Shown here: positions 12,420-13,975 of the stretch, one piece after another | How positions within the stretch are numbered: the first letter of the stretch is position 1 | Layout: every line of letters starts with the position of its first letter | NCBI GenBank assembly: GCA_934141575.1 | Contig: CAKPCJ010000030.1 | Coordinates: forward strand, 1-13,975 | Direction of reading: 5' to 3' | Length of the DNA stretch: 13,975 nt | From: an uncultured Bacilli bacterium | Lineage (GTDB): Bacteria > Bacillota_I > Bacilli_A > RF39 > UBA660 | Notes under the pieces: generated by a model | Seen by the model: the letters and a program-made list of their open reading frames with translations, nothing else | Database searches by the model: none | What the model was told of the DNA's origin: nothing | Program-made: the position numbers and the translations under genes

Positions 12420-13975
12420 ATGAAGAAAATAATGTATTTAGTAGTATTTTTAATGATATGTTTTATAAACACAATTCCAAGTTACGCTATTAGCGGATCT
12501 GTAGAAAAAGTAGATAGTATTTATAAAACTTACAATACAAATGGTGTTACAAGCTATACTAGAAGTTCTTCCTATAAATTATATGTTGGAGGCGTGTTAA
12601 CTTATTGTATTACACCAGGAGTATTATTTAAAACTGGTGAAGGATATTACGAGGGAGAGTACTCAGGACTAACTGATGAAATTAAGAAACAAATGGAAAT
12701 AATAAGTTACTATGGCTATGGATATAAAACACATAATAGTACAGAGTATTATTTAGCAACCCAAGAATTAATACATAATTTATTAGGATATACTGTTATT
12801 TATAATGATGGAAATATTAATTTTGATACATATAAAACTGAAATTAATAATCTTGTAAATAAACACTATGTTTTACCAACTATAGATGATAATTTAAGTT
12901 TAGTAAAACTAAAAGAGTATAGCTTTGTAGATACAAACGATGTAATAAATAATTTCAACATAGAACATTCAGATAATATTGATATCAGTGTTGAGCGAAA
13001 TATTTTACATATAAGATTACTTAATGATGAAGAGGGATATATTTACTTTTATAAAGGATATGATGATGCAACAAAATATTATTTAAAAGATAATTCACAG
13101 ACTGTGGCAAAATTTAGTTTAAATAAGGAACTAATGAAAACAATAACTATAACAAAAAAAGATACTGGTAGAGTAGAGGTTACAGATCAAAATAGAGCTA
13201 CATTTGAAGGAATAGAAGGAACAAAATATAATTTATTGGATAAAAATTTCAATAAAATAGATACCAAGGTAACAAATGAAAATGGATATCTTATTTTTGA
13301 TGGGGAGTATGAGTACGATAAATATTATGTAGAAGAAGTAGAGGTAAGAGACTACCCTAGAAATGAATATCTTATAATAGTTGATTTAAATAGCAATTTG
13401 TTTACGGCACCATTTTTTCATGGAAAATTGGGAAGTATAAAAGTTAAAAACATTGATGAAAAGGGAAATAAACTAAACGGGGCATTTGAAATAACAAGTC
13501 CAGATTTTTATGGCATGGGTTTTGATGATTTAATAGTAGGAACATATTATATAAAACAAACGAGTGTAGAAGAAGGCTATATAATAGATGAAAAGGCATA
13601 TGAAGTAAAGATAACAAAAGAAGATTTAAATCAAGAAATAACAATAATAAATAAAAAGATAGTAGGTAATCTAATAATAAATAATGAGGATGAAGAAGGT
13701 AACAAATTAAATGGAACATTTGAAGTAAGAAATAAAAATCAGGAAGTAGTAGACATAAATTACTTAGTGCCAGGAACATATTATGTAAAACAAACAAGTG
13801 TGGAAGAAGGTTACATAATAGATGAAGTAGTATATGAAGTAAAAATAACAAAAGAAGACTTAAATCAAGAAATAACAATAATAAATAAAAAGATAGTGGG
13901 TAATCTAATAATAAATAATGAGGATGAAGAAGGTAACAAATTAAATGGAACATTTGAAGTAAGAAATAAAAATCA
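12420..13975 (+). CDS. Thioester-domain (TQXA-type) surface protein with SpaA-like repeats, 3' end missing
   Basis: Starts at ATG 12420 after GGGAGGG and stays open to the window end (518 codons). Residues 1-23 are a signal peptide ending PSYA. Residues about 45-160 look like a thioester domain: C63 in LTYCITPG and Q115 in YYLATQELIH, the latter matching the TQxxI(W/H) motif. In such Gram-positive adhesins Cys and Gln form an internal thioester that can bond covalently to host or surface amines. Residues about 238-330 form a SpaA/Cna-B-like beta domain with Lys in ITITKKD (245-248) and Glu in YYVEEV (E305, E306). Then come 78-residue repeats (338-415, 416-493, 494 onward), each with GTYY-KQTSVEEGYIID and ending TIINKKIV. 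A sortase LPXTG tail would lie beyond the window. It could be an adhesin or the tip of a pilus-like fibre; it is a clear surface protein either way. Confidence 0.8.
   Translation, partial: MKKIMYLVVFLMICFINTIPSYAISGSVEKVDSIYKTYNTNGVTSYTRSSSYKLYVGGVLTYCITPGVLFKTGEGYYEGEYSGLTDEIKKQMEIISYYGYGYKTHNSTEYYLATQELIHNLLGYTVIYNDGNINFDTYKTEINNLVNKHYVLPTIDDNLSLVKLKEYSFVDTNDVINNFNIEHSDNIDISVERNILHIRLLNDEEGYIYFYKGYDDATKYYLKDNSQTVAKFSLNKELMKTITITKKDTGRVEVTDQNRATFEGIEGTKYNLLDKNFNKIDTKVTNENGYLIFDGEYEYDKYYVEEVEVRDYPRNEYLIIVDLNSNLFTAPFFHGKLGSIKVKNIDEKGNKLNGAFEITSPDFYGMGFDDLIVGTYYIKQTSVEEGYIIDEKAYEVKITKEDLNQEITIINKKIVGNLIINNEDEEGNKLNGTFEVRNKNQEVVDINYLVPGTYYVKQTSVEEGYIIDEVVYEVKITKEDLNQEITIINKKIVGNLIINNEDEEGNKLNGTFEVRNKN
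13431..13975 (+). repeat. 234-base in-frame tandem repeats coding SpaA-like domains
   Basis: Three units with an exact 234-base (78-codon) period: 13431-13664, 13665-13898 and 13899 onward, cut by the window end. The 77 visible bases of unit 3 are identical to the first 77 of unit 2, including every third codon position. Units 1 and 2 differ in their first half but are nearly identical in the second. This indicates recent duplication or gene conversion, and the copy number may vary between strains. Confidence 0.9.

Noticed and set aside
13444..13953. Long open frame on the minus strand through the repeat region, coding a Leu/His-rich protein
   Set aside because: It is the antisense of the in-frame tandem repeats; its composition is low complexity, it has no plausible start context, and the plus frame has signal peptide, domains and a ribosome site.
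13431..13975. CRISPR array
   Set aside because: The repeats are 234 bases long, contiguous, in frame and protein-coding, with no short repeat-spacer pattern.

Overview
The window is strongly AT-rich, uses standard codons with a classic AGGAGG/GGTGAT Shine-Dalgarno, and carries an endospore-formation cluster. It contains a dacF-type carboxypeptidase, a SigF/SigG-class sigma factor, spoVAC-spoVAD-spoVAE and spoIVA. This points to a spore-forming low-GC Bacillota bacterium. The reduced gene set, a CoA-dehydratase activase and a thioester/SpaA-type surface protein suggest an anaerobic, host- or gut-associated lineage; that last step is inference.

Layout. (1) 1-591: 3' part of a BadF/HgdC-type iron-sulfur ATPase, meeting the next operon tail to tail at a shared terminator. 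(2) 608-2455, minus strand: two tandem paralogs of a DUF3419/BtaA-like SAM-binding family, with a good SigA-type promoter at 2483-2511. (3) 2562-6679, plus strand: a secreted DacF-like DD-carboxypeptidase, an MsbA-like ABC exporter with its own promoter, and a membrane-anchored M15 (VanY-like) peptidase. (4) 6764-9467: a SigF-like sigma factor, a 34-codon single-helix membrane protein between two transcription breaks, then spoVAC-spoVAD-spoVAE preceded by a near-perfect SigG-type promoter. (5) 9521-10735: a fusion of a left-handed beta-helix (GlmU-C-like) domain and a HAD domain. (6) 10825-12300: spoIVA with a SigE-like -10. (7) 12420 to the end: an open-ended surface protein with signal peptide, Cys-Gln thioester domain and 78-residue SpaA-like tandem repeats.

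How the genes fit together. The order dacF ... sigF ... spoVA recalls the Bacillus dacF-spoIIAA-spoIIAB-sigF / spoVA neighbourhood. Here spoIIAA and spoIIAB are missing from their usual place, and an ABC exporter and an M15 peptidase sit there instead. The sigma factor would run forespore transcription, SpoVAC/D/E would move dipicolinic acid into the spore, SpoIVA would build the coat base, and the two carboxypeptidases could trim peptidoglycan. Most units end in compact hairpins with U-tracts, several with their 5' arm inside the last codons, so the genes are packed as short transcription units. No gene-free stretch exceeds about 120 bases. I saw no tRNA, rRNA, CRISPR array, transposase or known riboswitch.
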